Assembly: GCA_036267355.1 (NCBI GenBank) | Contig: DATAWG010000002.1 | Span: 1-62,490 of the forward strand | Direction: 5' to 3' | DNA from: Pirellulales bacterium | GTDB lineage: Bacteria; Planctomycetota; Planctomycetia; Pirellulales; DATAWG01 | DNA length: 62,490 bases | In this document: in pieces, positions 17,069 to 25,469 of the stretch | Numbering within the stretch: position 1 is the first letter of the stretch | Layout: each line of letters starts with the position of its first letter | Made by a program: the position numbers and the translations under genes | The notes under the pieces: generated by a model | The model's input: only the letters and a program-made list of their open reading frames with translations | What the model was told of the DNA's origin: nothing | The model's database searches: none

Positions 17069-18325
17069 CTATCGGTTGACCTCGATGCCGACGTTGATGC
17101 CGTTGGCGAAGAAGTGTTCCTTGTCGGCGCCGTTCGAGATGCCGGAGTCCGGCAAGACGTATTCGAGCCGATTGGCCGCCCGACCGACGCCGGTGACCAG
17201 CAGGGCCGTGTAGCCGGCGGTGAGCGACACGTTCGACGTTACCTTGTATTGGGCATTGAGCCGCAATTCACCCAAGGGGGCGAATGTCACGTTGTCTTTG
17301 GTGCCGTGAAACGTGTCGAGCGGCTGGTTGGGGATGCCGATCCCGACGGTTTGCGCGCCGACACCCGTGACAACATCCGTGCTGCCGCTGCCGGAATAGC
17401 CGAACAAGGTCGCTTCTTGAAAGTTGGCGCCGATCATCGCTCGCAAGTCGGCTCCGATCACCACGCGATCATCTTCGTGCTGCCAGCTTAATCCGATTTG
17501 CGGACCGACGACGTTATTGTTGATGCCGAGGTCGTACGAGTTAGGCGCAGCGGTGGTTTCCAGCGTTTCGGTGGCGCTGACCGTTACATCGCCACCGAGC
17601 GTTTCGGCTTCGATGTCGTAACGGTCGTGGAGCTGGAAGAACCTTGCACCGTACATGAATGTCCACACGCCGCCGTCGTGCGATACCGCGTAGCGAAGGG
17701 TCCGCATCAATTCAATGCCGGTCATGCGCGTGGTGTTGCTGACGATGATCGAAGAATAGGTCGGTGTCGAGTTCTCCACGAATTGCGCCGTCGACGCCCC
17801 GCCGAAAGCAGGCTCGTTGTCGATGAAAAACACGGTGGTCGGCGTGGCCGAATTGAGCGTGTTGAACTGTGTATTCGTCTTCAGGATGCTGGTGAGCCAT
17901 CCCTTGTCGTCATCCTGCATGTAGCCGATGTCGAAGCGGTTGCCCCAGACGAAGCGGGCCTTCATGAAGCCGGTGTCGAGGTCGTTCACAGATCCGAAAC
18001 CCGCAGCCGTCGCGGGGTCGCCGATGACCGTCGTCGACGGCTGGTGCAGCGACCAATAGAGCCGTTCGTATTGAAAGAATGGCCCGTAGTTTGGCTCGGG
18101 ATAATTGCCGATGTTCGTGAGATCGGGCGGACGGAAGAATTGGGCATCGGCCACGTTCCCTTGTTGCACCGGGCCAATCGGCTGGATTTGTAGATATTCG
18201 CCCGTCTGGTTATTATCCTCGGCCGGCATGCGCTGCGGGGGCGGCTCTTGAGCCCAAGCGACCCCGGCTCCGCCTAAGAGCACCGCCATGCCCACCAACC
18301 ACGACTGCAAGAAGTTGCGTTCCAT
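17069..18325 (-). CDS. BBP7-type outer-membrane beta-barrel protein, 418 aa
   Basis: Predicted porin-like envelope protein specific to planctomycetes. The signal peptide is MERNFLQSWLVGMAVLLGG then AGVAWAQ. After a Pro/Gln-rich linker the sequence alternates short strands and Asn/Gly turns. It includes the family-like WGNRFDIGYMQDDDKGW near 130, TGIELMRTLRYAV then WTFMYGARFFQLHDRYD near 225-255, VGPQIGLSWQHEDDRV near 290, and a final strand ending GIEVNR. The ATG at 18325 is preferred over a TTG three codons earlier. It stands alone and is divergent from the OmpA-like lipoprotein gene. Confidence 0.85.
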   Translation of the reverse strand: MERNFLQSWLVGMAVLLGGAGVAWAQEPPPQRMPAEDNNQTGEYLQIQPIGPVQQGNVADAQFFRPPDLTNIGNYPEPNYGPFFQYERLYWSLHQPSTTVIGDPATAAGFGSVNDLDTGFMKARFVWGNRFDIGYMQDDDKGWLTSILKTNTQFNTLNSATPTTVFFIDNEPAFGGASTAQFVENSTPTYSSIIVSNTTRMTGIELMRTLRYAVSHDGGVWTFMYGARFFQLHDRYDIEAETLGGDVTVSATETLETTAAPNSYDLGINNNVVGPQIGLSWQHEDDRVVIGADLRAMIGANFQEATLFGYSGSGSTDVVTGVGAQTVGIGIPNQPLDTFHGTKDNVTFAPLGELRLNAQYKVTSNVSLTAGYTALLVTGVGRAANRLEYVLPDSGISNGADKEHFFANGINVGIEVNR

Positions 18326-18777
18326 GTTTTTCAATCCACCGGGGCTGCTCGAAAATGTCCGCGCAAGCTCCCCACAAATGCACCTGTATTGTGGGATGTG
18401 ACGGTAGTATCGGTCATGCTAGTCGCGCTAGTTGAGTAAGAACGGCAAGGGATACCGAAAATAACGATCGTCCGGCCGTCTGCCAGCGGTTTAGGTAAGA
18501 TGCCGTGACCCAGGCGATCGCGCGCAAAGCGAGTTCGCGGCTTCTCCGCGAGGAGGAAATGTCCGCTTGCGGTTTGGCGCGTGCTGACACGACGCGCGAG
18601 CGGCCTTCTACGCTGCCGCCATTTGAAGCTTGGGCAATGCCGCCGCTCGCGCGCCGCGAATGCCATCGAACTGCCCTTGTCCGGCCGTAGGGCCATTGCT
18701 ACTATCCCGCCCGATTTTCCTCTTCTGTCGCGCCCGGTCGGTTGCCGGGATTGCAGGGCTTTATTTCGGAGAGTGCC
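18326..18777. other. Divergent intergenic region, no gene seen
   Basis: About 450 bp between the BBP7 and OmpA-like genes, which read away from each other. It must hold two promoters, but no convincing -35/-10 pair was found. Open frames are shadow-like and antisense to the neighbours. Confidence 0.45.
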
Positions 18778-19599
18778 ATGCGGGGCGTTTCCGCAGGCTG
18801 CGCGATCGCTCTTCTGGCCGGCCTGATTCAGGCTGGTTGCGCTCAAAATCCATACGCCCTTCAGAGCCAAATCACGACGCTTCAGCAGCAACAGACGGCC
18901 CTGGTGCAGCGCGATCAAGAAATCCAAAGCCGCGCTAGCACTCTCGATCAAGACAACCAAGATCTGCACACGCAACTGGCCCAAGAGCAACGCCAAGCGC
19001 GGCTCTATCAGGACCAGTCCGTCGCATTGCGCGAACAGCTTGCCAGCACGACGGCCCTGTTGGCCCAGTCGCAGCAGGATAAGCAATTGGTCGAGCGCAA
19101 TGCCCAAGCAATCGTCGCGTCGACGAAGCGTCGAGCCGGCGTCACGATTACGCCCAACAGCAGCCTTGCCAAAAATCTGCCGGCGTTGAATCTACCGGGC
19201 GTCTTCGTACGGCAAGATGGCGACGTGGTGCGGATCGAGATCTCGGGCGATCAGATCTTCGAGCCGGGAGGGGCCCAATTGCGAGCCGATTCCGCGAACC
19301 TGCTCGATGCCGTCGCGGCTGAGATCGAGCGAACCTATCCGGAGCAGATCATCGGCATCGAAGGACACACCGACAACGATCCACCCCCACCGCCCTGGGC
19401 TTCGCCGCATCAATTCACGATGGGACGCGCGATGGCCGTGTTCGATTATCTATCCACTCGAACCCATTTGAGACCGAACCAATTGTTCCTGGTTGGCCAC
19501 GGCGCCAACCATCCGGTGGTGAGCAACGCCACCCTGGCCGGCAAGGCCCGCAACCGGCGGATCGAATTGGTCGTGTACCCCGACCGAATCGGCCAATAA
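18778..19599 (+). CDS. OmpA-family peptidoglycan-binding lipoprotein, 273 aa
   Basis: Signal peptide MRGVSAGCAIALLAGLIQAG with lipobox QAGC, so Cys21 is the likely lipidation site. Residues 28-125 are Gln-rich heptads predicted as coiled coil. Residues 140-270 are an OmpA C-terminal domain with IEGHTDND (near 196-203) and FLVGHGANHPVVSN, then GKARNRRIELVV, which binds peptidoglycan. The layout matches a Pal-like anchor with a long helical stalk. GGAGAG lies 4 nt before the ATG at 18778. An earlier in-frame start would spoil the signal peptide. Confidence 0.92.
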   Translation: MRGVSAGCAIALLAGLIQAGCAQNPYALQSQITTLQQQQTALVQRDQEIQSRASTLDQDNQDLHTQLAQEQRQARLYQDQSVALREQLASTTALLAQSQQDKQLVERNAQAIVASTKRRAGVTITPNSSLAKNLPALNLPGVFVRQDGDVVRIEISGDQIFEPGGAQLRADSANLLDAVAAEIERTYPEQIIGIEGHTDNDPPPPPWASPHQFTMGRAMAVFDYLSTRTHLRPNQLFLVGHGANHPVVSNATLAGKARNRRIELVVYPDRIGQ

Positions 19600-19667
19600 G
19601 AACAGAGAGCTGGCGCGTTGGGGCAATCTTGGGCAAGCGCCAGCCGTTTCCCGGTCGTCCGCTGTCG

Positions 19668-19862
19668 TTAACTCTTGCGTTCCGCCAAGCCTAGATTGGC
19701 GACGACCACATCGCAGCCAGGCGTCATCTTGCGGATCTTTTCGACGAACAGCGAGCGTTCGGAGGCGGTCGACTTCTTGAGCCGCCGCTTCACGATCTCC
19801 AGCTTCTTGCGGCGATGACGACGACGCTTGATTTCCTGCTTGCGGTCGCTGATTCCACCCAC
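19668..19862 (-). CDS. DUF6800-like small basic protein, 64 aa, GTG start
   Basis: Short, very basic helical protein: SDRKQEIKRRRHRRKKLEIV followed by KRRLKKSTASERSLFVEKIR and ending TPGCDVVVANLGLAERKS. The RRRHRRKKL core, the serine-glutamate step and the KIR.LTPG-like end match DUF6800 proteins, which I know only from planctomycetes and whose role is unknown. The GTG at 19862 has GGGAG about 8 nt upstream. An ATG-like extension to 20003 would add a Cys/Arg-rich shadow leader. The positive charge suggests RNA or ribosome contact, but that is inference. Confidence 0.75.
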   Translation of the reverse strand: MGGISDRKQEIKRRRHRRKKLEIVKRRLKKSTASERSLFVEKIRKMTPGCDVVVANLGLAERKS

Positions 19863-20046
19863 GTGGCACACTCCCGGGTTAATGGTACGGCAACTCGATT
19901 CGCGCCCGCCTGACTGCAAGCAGGGCGGAACTTCCTTGCGAGCGCCGCGAGCTCGCGAATTCTTGCTTTTGCAAGCCAGTCTTTGTAGCAACCGGGCCCG
20001 CATGCGTCAATCCGCCGGCAACGGAGGCGGTAGGTACGTCTTCAAG

Positions 20047-20108
20047 TAGGTCAGGCTTTCCAGCCTGACATCCCTCGACTCCGTCAGCCTAGAAAGGCTG
20101 ACCTACGG
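20047..20108. repeat. GGTCAG hairpin repeat, copy 2
   Basis: TAGGTCAGGCTTTCCAGCCT pairs with AGCCTAGAAAGGCTGACCTA, followed by CGGCAAACTGTACCACTACC. Same family and same tail as at 14042 and 21014. Confidence 0.85.
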
Positions 20109-20205
20109 CAAACTGTACCACTACCACAACGGAGCGAACGAAGCCGCAGCGCCAGCGACGCCGAAGAAAGCGGTTTGAAACAACGAGGTTTGGAAGCGCG
20201 GGCGA

Positions 20206-20952
20206 TTATTTGCCGGCGGCGTTCGGAGCCGCGGCACCCGTGGTCGATGGATCGGGAGCCGTTTCGGCTGCACCGTTCGCATCGGCGCCGGCATCTTGCG
20301 GATCGGCAGCTTGCATGGCCGGTTCGGGAACATTGGCCACCATCACCTCGTCGATCCCGTCGAAGCCGAGTTCCTCGTTGAGCCGTTCTTGGAAGCGGCT
20401 CTTGAGCCGAATGAATCGCGGATCGGCAAAATCGGAAGCCCGCGTCAGCCGCATCGAATCTTCGATCGCGGCTTGCAGGTCTTTTTCTCGGTCGTGGATT
20501 TCGCGAAATCGGGCCGGATCAAGTTTTTTGGCGAGATGCAGCGTGACGGTGAATTGCCCGTGCTTGAGTTGCTTGTCGCGGGGGTTGACGCGGTTGTATT
20601 CGAAGGCCCCGAGCACCATTTGCAGATTCGGCTTGGCAGGCTTCGGCGCGGGGGCTCGCACGCGGAGAAAATAGAATGCCCCCAGGTTGATCGCGATTAC
20701 AACCGCCGCCGCGACGGCCAAATACTTAGGATTGAGGAGCTTGGCCCAGAGGGGCGCGCTCGCGGCCGCGTTCGAATCTCGTGCCGCCGCAGCGCGGACG
20801 GCGGGACGTGGAACTACTGCGTTCGGATTCGTTTTCAAATCCGATTTCGGATCCGTCTTCGGATGGGGCGAATGTGCGGCCGAGCCAGGGGCCCGGCGGT
20901 CGGGATTCGCCGAATGCGAATCGGGATTCGGCGATTTTTTGTCCGTTTCCAT
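20206..20952 (-). CDS. Single-pass membrane protein, weak FliL resemblance, 248 aa
   Basis: Residues 1-68 are hydrophilic, Pro/Asp/Ser-rich and likely cytoplasmic. A transmembrane helix follows at about 75-97 (YLAVAAAVVIAINLGAFYFL). Residues 105-205 form a compact domain with LQMVLGAFEYNRVNP, GQFTVTLHLAKKLDP and RFQERLNEELGFDGIDEVMV. This order of strand, helix and terminal strand resembles the periplasmic domain of FliL, but the match is weak and no flagellar genes are in the window. The tail is Ala/Asp/Pro-rich. ATG at 20952. It lies between two GGTCAG hairpin repeats and is divergent from the haem-type sensor kinase. Confidence 0.7.
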   Translation of the reverse strand: METDKKSPNPDSHSANPDRRAPGSAAHSPHPKTDPKSDLKTNPNAVVPRPAVRAAAARDSNAAASAPLWAKLLNPKYLAVAAAVVIAINLGAFYFLRVRAPAPKPAKPNLQMVLGAFEYNRVNPRDKQLKHGQFTVTLHLAKKLDPARFREIHDREKDLQAAIEDSMRLTRASDFADPRFIRLKSRFQERLNEELGFDGIDEVMVANVPEPAMQAADPQDAGADANGAAETAPDPSTTGAAAPNAAGK

Positions 20953-21013
20953 AGCGTCTATCCAAGGCTTCGATTGCGCGTCAAATGCCGCTAGAAAAGA
21001 ATAGCTTGCGGTC

Positions 21014-21073
21014 GGTCAGGCTTTCCAGCCTGAGATTCCTCGGGCTTCGTCAGCCTAGCAAGGCGGACCTACG
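21014..21073. repeat. GGTCAG hairpin repeat, copy 3
   Basis: GGTCAGGCTTTCCAGCCTGA and GTCAGCCTAGCAAGGCGGAC with the shared tail CTACGGCAAACCGTACC. Slightly more degenerate than copies 1 and 2. Confidence 0.8.
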
Positions 21074-21246
21074 GCAAACCGTACCGCCGGGCGCCACTGG
21101 CACGACACGCGTCGTCGGCGTCGCGGCCACCGGTTTCCTTTTCCTCTGGCTCGACTTTCGCGAAGGTCATAAAATAGGGATCGCTGGCATCCGGCGAATT
21201 GCCCCATTTTTCCTCTCTTTCCGATTGTTCCGTCTTTTCGGCCTTC

Positions 21247-23031
21247 ATGTCGTACAACTCGTTCAAACGCGCGCTGGGTGAGACGAGTTTGGAGCGGAAG
21301 TGCCGTTTTCTATTCGGATTTTGCCTGCTGGTGCTGATTGCCGGCAGCTTCTGGTGGTACGGCAGCCGCACCGAAAAACTGGTCTACGCCCAAAGCCCAA
21401 ATAATGCCCAATACCTCGTCGACGCGGTCATGCTGCAAAGGCATTGGAACGCCGAGGGGCGAGACATCACGCAGAGTTCCCGCGATTTCATCAATTCGAC
21501 CGCGAAAATCCTGCAAACGCATCAAGAATATCAATCGCGGATTCTGATCCCCGATGCGGCGAATCCCGAAAACCAGCCCAAAACCGCCACCGAACGCGAG
21601 GTGCTCGACTACTTCATTCATGAAGTCCGCCCCAGCGACGCCGCCTTGGCCGGACCGCCAGAATGGCGCGACGATCGCACGTCGGACAAGGAATATCATT
21701 ATTTTCAAGCGGTCCGGTTGCAGAAAGATTGCATGCGCTGCCACTTTTCATTGAGCCAGCATGTCGTGCTCGGAACGGCCGGGTTGCCGGCGCCGCCGCC
21801 GCCGGTTCCGGGCGATCTCATGGCCGTGGTCGAGGTGACGCAGCCCGATGCCGCAACGCAAACTGCGCTTGCCCGGAATCGGGCGATTTTCATCACCACG
21901 GCCCTGGTCACCGTTTTCATGGCCATGATCGCCTCGTATGTGATCGTGCGCTACGTGATCGTCAAGCCACTCAAGCACCTGCGCAACGTCAGCGATGAGG
22001 TGAGCCGCGGCAATATCGATGCCCGGGCGGAAATTCACACCGCCGATGAATTCGAGGAGCTAGGCGTCGCGTTCAATAAAATGCTTCGTCATCTCGTGGC
22101 CGTGCAAGACGAGCTGCGCAGCGTGAACACGAATCTCGACACGAAAGTCGACGAGTTGGCGCAGGCCAACATGCGGCTCTACGAATTGAACCGCCTGAAA
22201 AGCGATTTCCTGGCCACGATGAGCCACGAGCTGCGCACCCCGCTCAACAGCATCATCGGATTCAGCGATGTGCTCAATTCGATCAAATCGCTTGACGAAA
22301 AGCAGCATCGCTACGTGCAAAACATCCAGAAATCGGGCCGCGTGCTGCTCGACATGATCAACGACATCCTCGATCTGGCGAAAATCGAAAGCGGCAAGAT
22401 GGAACTTCGCCTCAGCGAATTTCGCATCGAAGACGCGATCGCCGCGCAATGCGACATGGCCCGGCCGCTGTCGGAGCGGAAGAATATCGATCTCGAAGTC
22501 GAGGTTGAGCCCAATCTGCCAGAGTTGTTCCAAGACCAGGGCAAAGTGCAGCAGGTGCTGAACAACCTGCTCTCGAATGCGATCAAGTTCACGCCCGAGG
22601 GAGGGCGAATCGTTGTCAGCGGCCATCGCGAACGATGGAGCGATCGCGACCAACTGGCGATTACCGTTGCCGATACGGGCGTCGGGATCGCCGAAGAAGA
22701 TCAGGTGGCGATCTTCGAAAAATTCCGTCAGGGCAAAACCGCTCTCGCCGGCGGCGACGCCATGACGCGCGAATATTCCGGCACCGGGCTCGGACTGTCG
22801 ATCGTCAAGGAACTGTGCAAATTGATGGGCGGCGAAGTTTCGCTCGCCAGCGAATTGGGAAAGGGAAGCACGTTCACCGTGCGGCTGCCGTGGATTCGGG
22901 CCGATCAGCCCCGCATGGATTCGCCGCTGGCGGAAAACATCGACGAACTGCTCCGGCCGCGGCGGGTGGAATTGCAGCGTTCGCTGGATCGCCCCGTGCC
23001 GGCAGCCCCAACCATCGACTCGCAGTCTTAG
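21247..23031 (+). CDS. Membrane sensor histidine kinase with periplasmic CxxCH motif, 594 aa
   Basis: A first membrane helix at about 20-37 (CRFLFGFCLLVLIAGSFWWY) is followed by a periplasmic region to about 215, which carries DCMRCHF (Cys162, Cys165, His166). This is a c-type haem attachment motif in a Tll0287/DUF3365-like domain. A second helix at about 217-240 leads into HAMP, a coiled coil, and then HisKA with H-box MSHELRTPLN (His327). The ATPase domain shows the N box NNLLSNAIKF, G1 DTGVGIAEED and G2 GTGLGLSIV. It probably senses redox state or a small ligand and phosphorylates a response regulator, but none is encoded here. The ATG at 21247 follows a CT-rich leader without a Shine-Dalgarno sequence. 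The 16-codon extension is unlikely. Confidence 0.9.
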   Translation: MSYNSFKRALGETSLERKCRFLFGFCLLVLIAGSFWWYGSRTEKLVYAQSPNNAQYLVDAVMLQRHWNAEGRDITQSSRDFINSTAKILQTHQEYQSRILIPDAANPENQPKTATEREVLDYFIHEVRPSDAALAGPPEWRDDRTSDKEYHYFQAVRLQKDCMRCHFSLSQHVVLGTAGLPAPPPPVPGDLMAVVEVTQPDAATQTALARNRAIFITTALVTVFMAMIASYVIVRYVIVKPLKHLRNVSDEVSRGNIDARAEIHTADEFEELGVAFNKMLRHLVAVQDELRSVNTNLDTKVDELAQANMRLYELNRLKSDFLATMSHELRTPLNSIIGFSDVLNSIKSLDEKQHRYVQNIQKSGRVLLDMINDILDLAKIESGKMELRLSEFRIEDAIAAQCDMARPLSERKNIDLEVEVEPNLPELFQDQGKVQQVLNNLLSNAIKFTPEGGRIVVSGHRERWSDRDQLAITVADTGVGIAEEDQVAIFEKFRQGKTALAGGDAMTREYSGTGLGLSIVKELCKLMGGEVSLASELGKGSTFTVRLPWIRADQPRMDSPLAENIDELLRPRRVELQRSLDRPVPAAPTIDSQS

Positions 23032-23076
23032 AGGCGAGGGGGTGAGTTAAAAAACCGAATTGACCGACCGCTTGCG

Positions 23077-23122
23077 CTTCCCTCGTCCCTCTTCCCTCGT
23101 CCCTCTTCCCTCGCCCCTGCCC
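23077..23122 (+). repeat. CCCTCGTCCCTCTTCCCTCG tract before rnhA
   Basis: A pure pyrimidine/G tandem of CCCTCGTCCCTCTT units ends at the rnhA start codon. It is the same family as 24117-24168 and the tract inside purQ (27755-27877). Confidence 0.75.
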
Positions 23123-23614
23123 ATGCCCGATTCCCCTCCAAGCGATTCCCCTGCGTTGCCGCAAGTGCTGCTCTACACCGACGGAGCATGCAGCGGCAAC
23201 CCAGGGCCCGGCGGATGGGCGTTTATTCTTCGGCACCCGGCTTCCGGAAAAGAAATGGAGCAATCCGGCGGTGAGGCGGTCACGACGAACAACCGCATGG
23301 AGCTGCTCTCGGTAATCCGCGGCCTGGAGGCGCTGCGGCGGCCCTCGGCCGTCGAATTGTTTACCGATAGTGAATATGTTCGCCAGGGCTTAAGCCAGTG
23401 GATGCCCAAGTGGAAGGCGAACGGCTGGCGGCGGAAGCCCAGCCCGTATTCGAAGGCCGACGGTATCAAAAATCTCGATCTCTGGAAGCAACTCGATGAG
23501 TTGATCGCCAAACACCAAATTAAATACACTCGCGTTGCGGGCCATAGCGGCCACCCCGAAAACGATCGCTGCGATGAATTGGCCGTGGCCGCGTATCAAA
23601 CGTACAAGAGATAG
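23123..23614 (+). CDS. rnhA: Ribonuclease HI, 163 aa
   Basis: Removes the RNA strand of RNA-DNA hybrids using two metal ions. The catalytic carboxylates are visible: Asp20 in [15 protein letters not shown], Glu60 in [11 protein letters not shown], Asp82 in FTDSEYV and Asp151 in NDRCDELA. The basic handle [15 protein letters not shown] (about 92-106) binds substrate. The length is slightly above E. coli RNase HI because of a short N-terminal Pro/Ser leader. The ATG at 23123 lies 92 nt after the sensor kinase stop. The leader between them is a repeat tract, with no Shine-Dalgarno sequence. Confidence 0.96.
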   Translation: MPDSPPSDSPALPQVLLYTDGACSGNPGPGGWAFILRHPASGKEMEQSGGEAVTTNNRMELLSVIRGLEALRRPSAVELFTDSEYVRQGLSQWMPKWKANGWRRKPSPYSKADGIKNLDLWKQLDELIAKHQIKYTRVAGHSGHPENDRCDELAVAAYQTYKR

Positions 23615-23853
23615 GGTGAGGGGGTAGGATGAGGGGATAGGAAAGAGCGCGGGACACGCAGGAGCCCGCAGCGCTAGCAAGGGAATGCTAAGGCTTTGTC
23701 CCGAAGCTCGCCGACGGCACACTAGCCCGAAGCGTTAGCGAGGGAACCGCTGACAGACGGGACCGGCTTCGGCTGCTGGATCTGTGGGACGGTGTGAGAC
23801 GATTCCTCGTCTGTTTCTGCGGTAACGACCCGGGCGAAAGCGCGGGCTTCGGA
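23615..23853. repeat. Two copies of the AGCCCG...GCTAGCGAGG repeat
   Basis: GAGCCCGCAGCGCTAGCAAG at 23662 and TAGCCCGAAGCGTTAGCGAG at 23723 lie in direct orientation, about 61 bp apart, in an otherwise empty gap. Same family as 4527, 49572, 51871 and 55807. Confidence 0.75.
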
Positions 23854-24105
23854 CTATCGAGTTTCTAGCAGATGCCGCAGCGCCGGCCGCAGTGATTGCT
23901 CGGCCAGCAACGGTTCGCCGCGCAGTGCCGAAAGCACTTGCATCAGCCGCTCGCGCGGACCGAGGCGCGAGTCAAGAAACACGCACTTTCGCCCGCGAAT
24001 TCGGCATACGCCGCCGTGTCCGTCGCCGATCAGCTCTTCGCGGATCTCGACCCCAAGCCGCTTGGCCACCTCGATCGCTTCAGCAAGAAGCTGCAGGCTG
24101 TCCAA
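23854..24105 (-). CDS. Hypothetical protein, 83 aa, TTG start
   Basis: Compact soluble protein. It starts with a helix (LQLLAEAIEVAKRLGVEIRE), then GDGHGGVCRIRGRKCVFLDS and a final helix LGPRERLMQVLSALRGEP. The two Cys and the charged turn could bind metal, but this is a guess. No family name is recognised, though the composition is clearly protein-like. The start is TTG at 24105, with AGAGAGG about 8 nt upstream on the minus strand. That signal is part of the purine-rich strand of the repeat at 24117-24168. Confidence 0.7.
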   Translation of the reverse strand: MDSLQLLAEAIEVAKRLGVEIREELIGDGHGGVCRIRGRKCVFLDSRLGPRERLMQVLSALRGEPLLAEQSLRPALRHLLETR

Positions 24106-24116
24106 AGAAGTCGCCT

Positions 24117-24168
24117 CTCTTTCCGTGCCTCTCGTCCCTCATCCCTCGCCTCTCGTCCCTAAGCAAAG
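24117..24168 (+). repeat. CTCGTCCCTCATCCCTCGCC tract
   Basis: Pyrimidine-rich tandem with CCTCTCGTCCCT units in the gap 24106-24411. The rest of that gap shows no gene. Confidence 0.65.
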
Positions 24169-24411
24169 CGATTGTAGCGGCTTGCATTTCAGTCACCAAT
24201 CGCGAAACGACGATACCGTTCAATAGCGCTAAACCGCTGTTGCACAAAGGGTTAAGCCACGTCTTCTTGGTAAGCAAACCCGAATTCGCAACGGCGGCAA
24301 GCTTCGCGACTCGGGCGACATCGGTGCTTCCGTGCGGGTTGGCGAAGCCAGAAAAGCTTGGCACCATTTTACGATCACGATCCAGCGATTCATTGCATCT
24401 TGGAGCCTTCC

Positions 24412-25317
24412 ATGTCGATCGTTCCGCAACACGCGTCCGGCCAATCGGGCAGTTTGGAAGAGCAAGTCGACATGCTCAAGCAACAGGTGGCTGCGCTGAA
24501 GCAGCAGCTCGCGCAGGCCCAAAAGCTGACCGCGCTCGGCGACTTGGTCGGCACCACCACCCACGAATTCAACAATGTGCTGATGACGGTGATCAATTAT
24601 TCGAAGATCGGCCTGCGGCAGAAAGACGAGCCGACGCGCGACAAAGCATTCGAAAAAATCTTCGCCGCCGGCACTCGCGCCGCCAAGATCACCACCGGCA
24701 TCCTTGCCTTTGCCCGCAATCGTTCGGGTTCCTTCGAACCCACCGATCTGGCGCGCGTGATCGACGACTCGCTGCTGCTCTTGGAACGGGAGATGTCGAA
24801 GTATCGCGTGCACGTCGAGAAGCAGATCGCGGCGGTTCCGCCGGCGTGGGCCAACGGCAATCAGATTCAGCAAGTGCTGCTCAACCTGCTGATCAACGCA
24901 CGGCAAGCAATGCCCAGCGGCGGCCAGATTCTCGTGCGCCTCGGCTTCGATCCGGCGAGCCAAATGCTGGAACTGTTCGTGCGCGATAGCGGCAGCGGCA
25001 TGGCGCCCGAAACACTGCGGCGAATATTCGATCCCTATTTCACGACCAAATCAGGCCCCGACGCGACCGGCAAAGGAGGCACGGGCCTGGGCCTGTCGAT
25101 GTGCCGCGACATCATCGAGGCCCACCAAGGCCGCATCCGCGTGGAAAGTACGCCCGGCCGCGGCACCGCGTTCACGCTAAAGCTTCCTGCCGCACGGCCG
25201 GCCGCCGCCGTCTCCGGAATCGCCGCTTCAGCAACCGATCCGTCGTCTGCGGCTCGCGCGCAAGCCGAGCGTTCGGCGGCGGGCGCGAACAAGCGCGACC
25301 CTGCGAACAACGCTTGA
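24412..25317 (+). CDS. Soluble histidine kinase, NtrB-like ATPase class, 301 aa
   Basis: No membrane helix and no recognisable sensor domain. Residues 14-42 are a Gln/Leu coiled coil (LEEQVDMLKQQVAALKQQLA). The phosphoacceptor is His51 in THEFNNVLMTVINYSKIG, the H-box type of NtrB-like kinases. The ATPase part has the N box QVLLNLLINARQAMPSGG, G1 RDSGSGMAPE, an F box FDPYFTTKSG and G2 GTGLGLSMCRDIIEAHQG. The tail after about 265 is Ala/Ser-rich. GGAG lies 7 nt before the ATG at 24412. It probably receives input from a partner protein through the coiled coil. It precedes the caspase-like gene by 152 bp on the same strand, so co-transcription is possible. No response regulator is in the window. 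Confidence 0.9.
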   Translation: MSIVPQHASGQSGSLEEQVDMLKQQVAALKQQLAQAQKLTALGDLVGTTTHEFNNVLMTVINYSKIGLRQKDEPTRDKAFEKIFAAGTRAAKITTGILAFARNRSGSFEPTDLARVIDDSLLLLEREMSKYRVHVEKQIAAVPPAWANGNQIQQVLLNLLINARQAMPSGGQILVRLGFDPASQMLELFVRDSGSGMAPETLRRIFDPYFTTKSGPDATGKGGTGLGLSMCRDIIEAHQGRIRVESTPGRGTAFTLKLPAARPAAAVSGIAASATDPSSAARAQAERSAAGANKRDPANNA

Positions 25318-25469
25318 CGTGCGAACGCGTCGTTCGCGAATTCACACGGCGCGCGAAGCCCGAGAAACCACCGCGGCGATATGCCGAGATGGGTGTTGCA
25401 GATCGGCCGAGCATATATACTTGAATGTCGAGTTGCTCGGTTTTCGGATCCGCAAGCGTCGAGCCGGCC

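Noticed and set aside
20206-20952. Naming the membrane protein FliL
   Set aside because: Similarity is only in layout and no flagellar genes are near, so it is kept as a weak resemblance.
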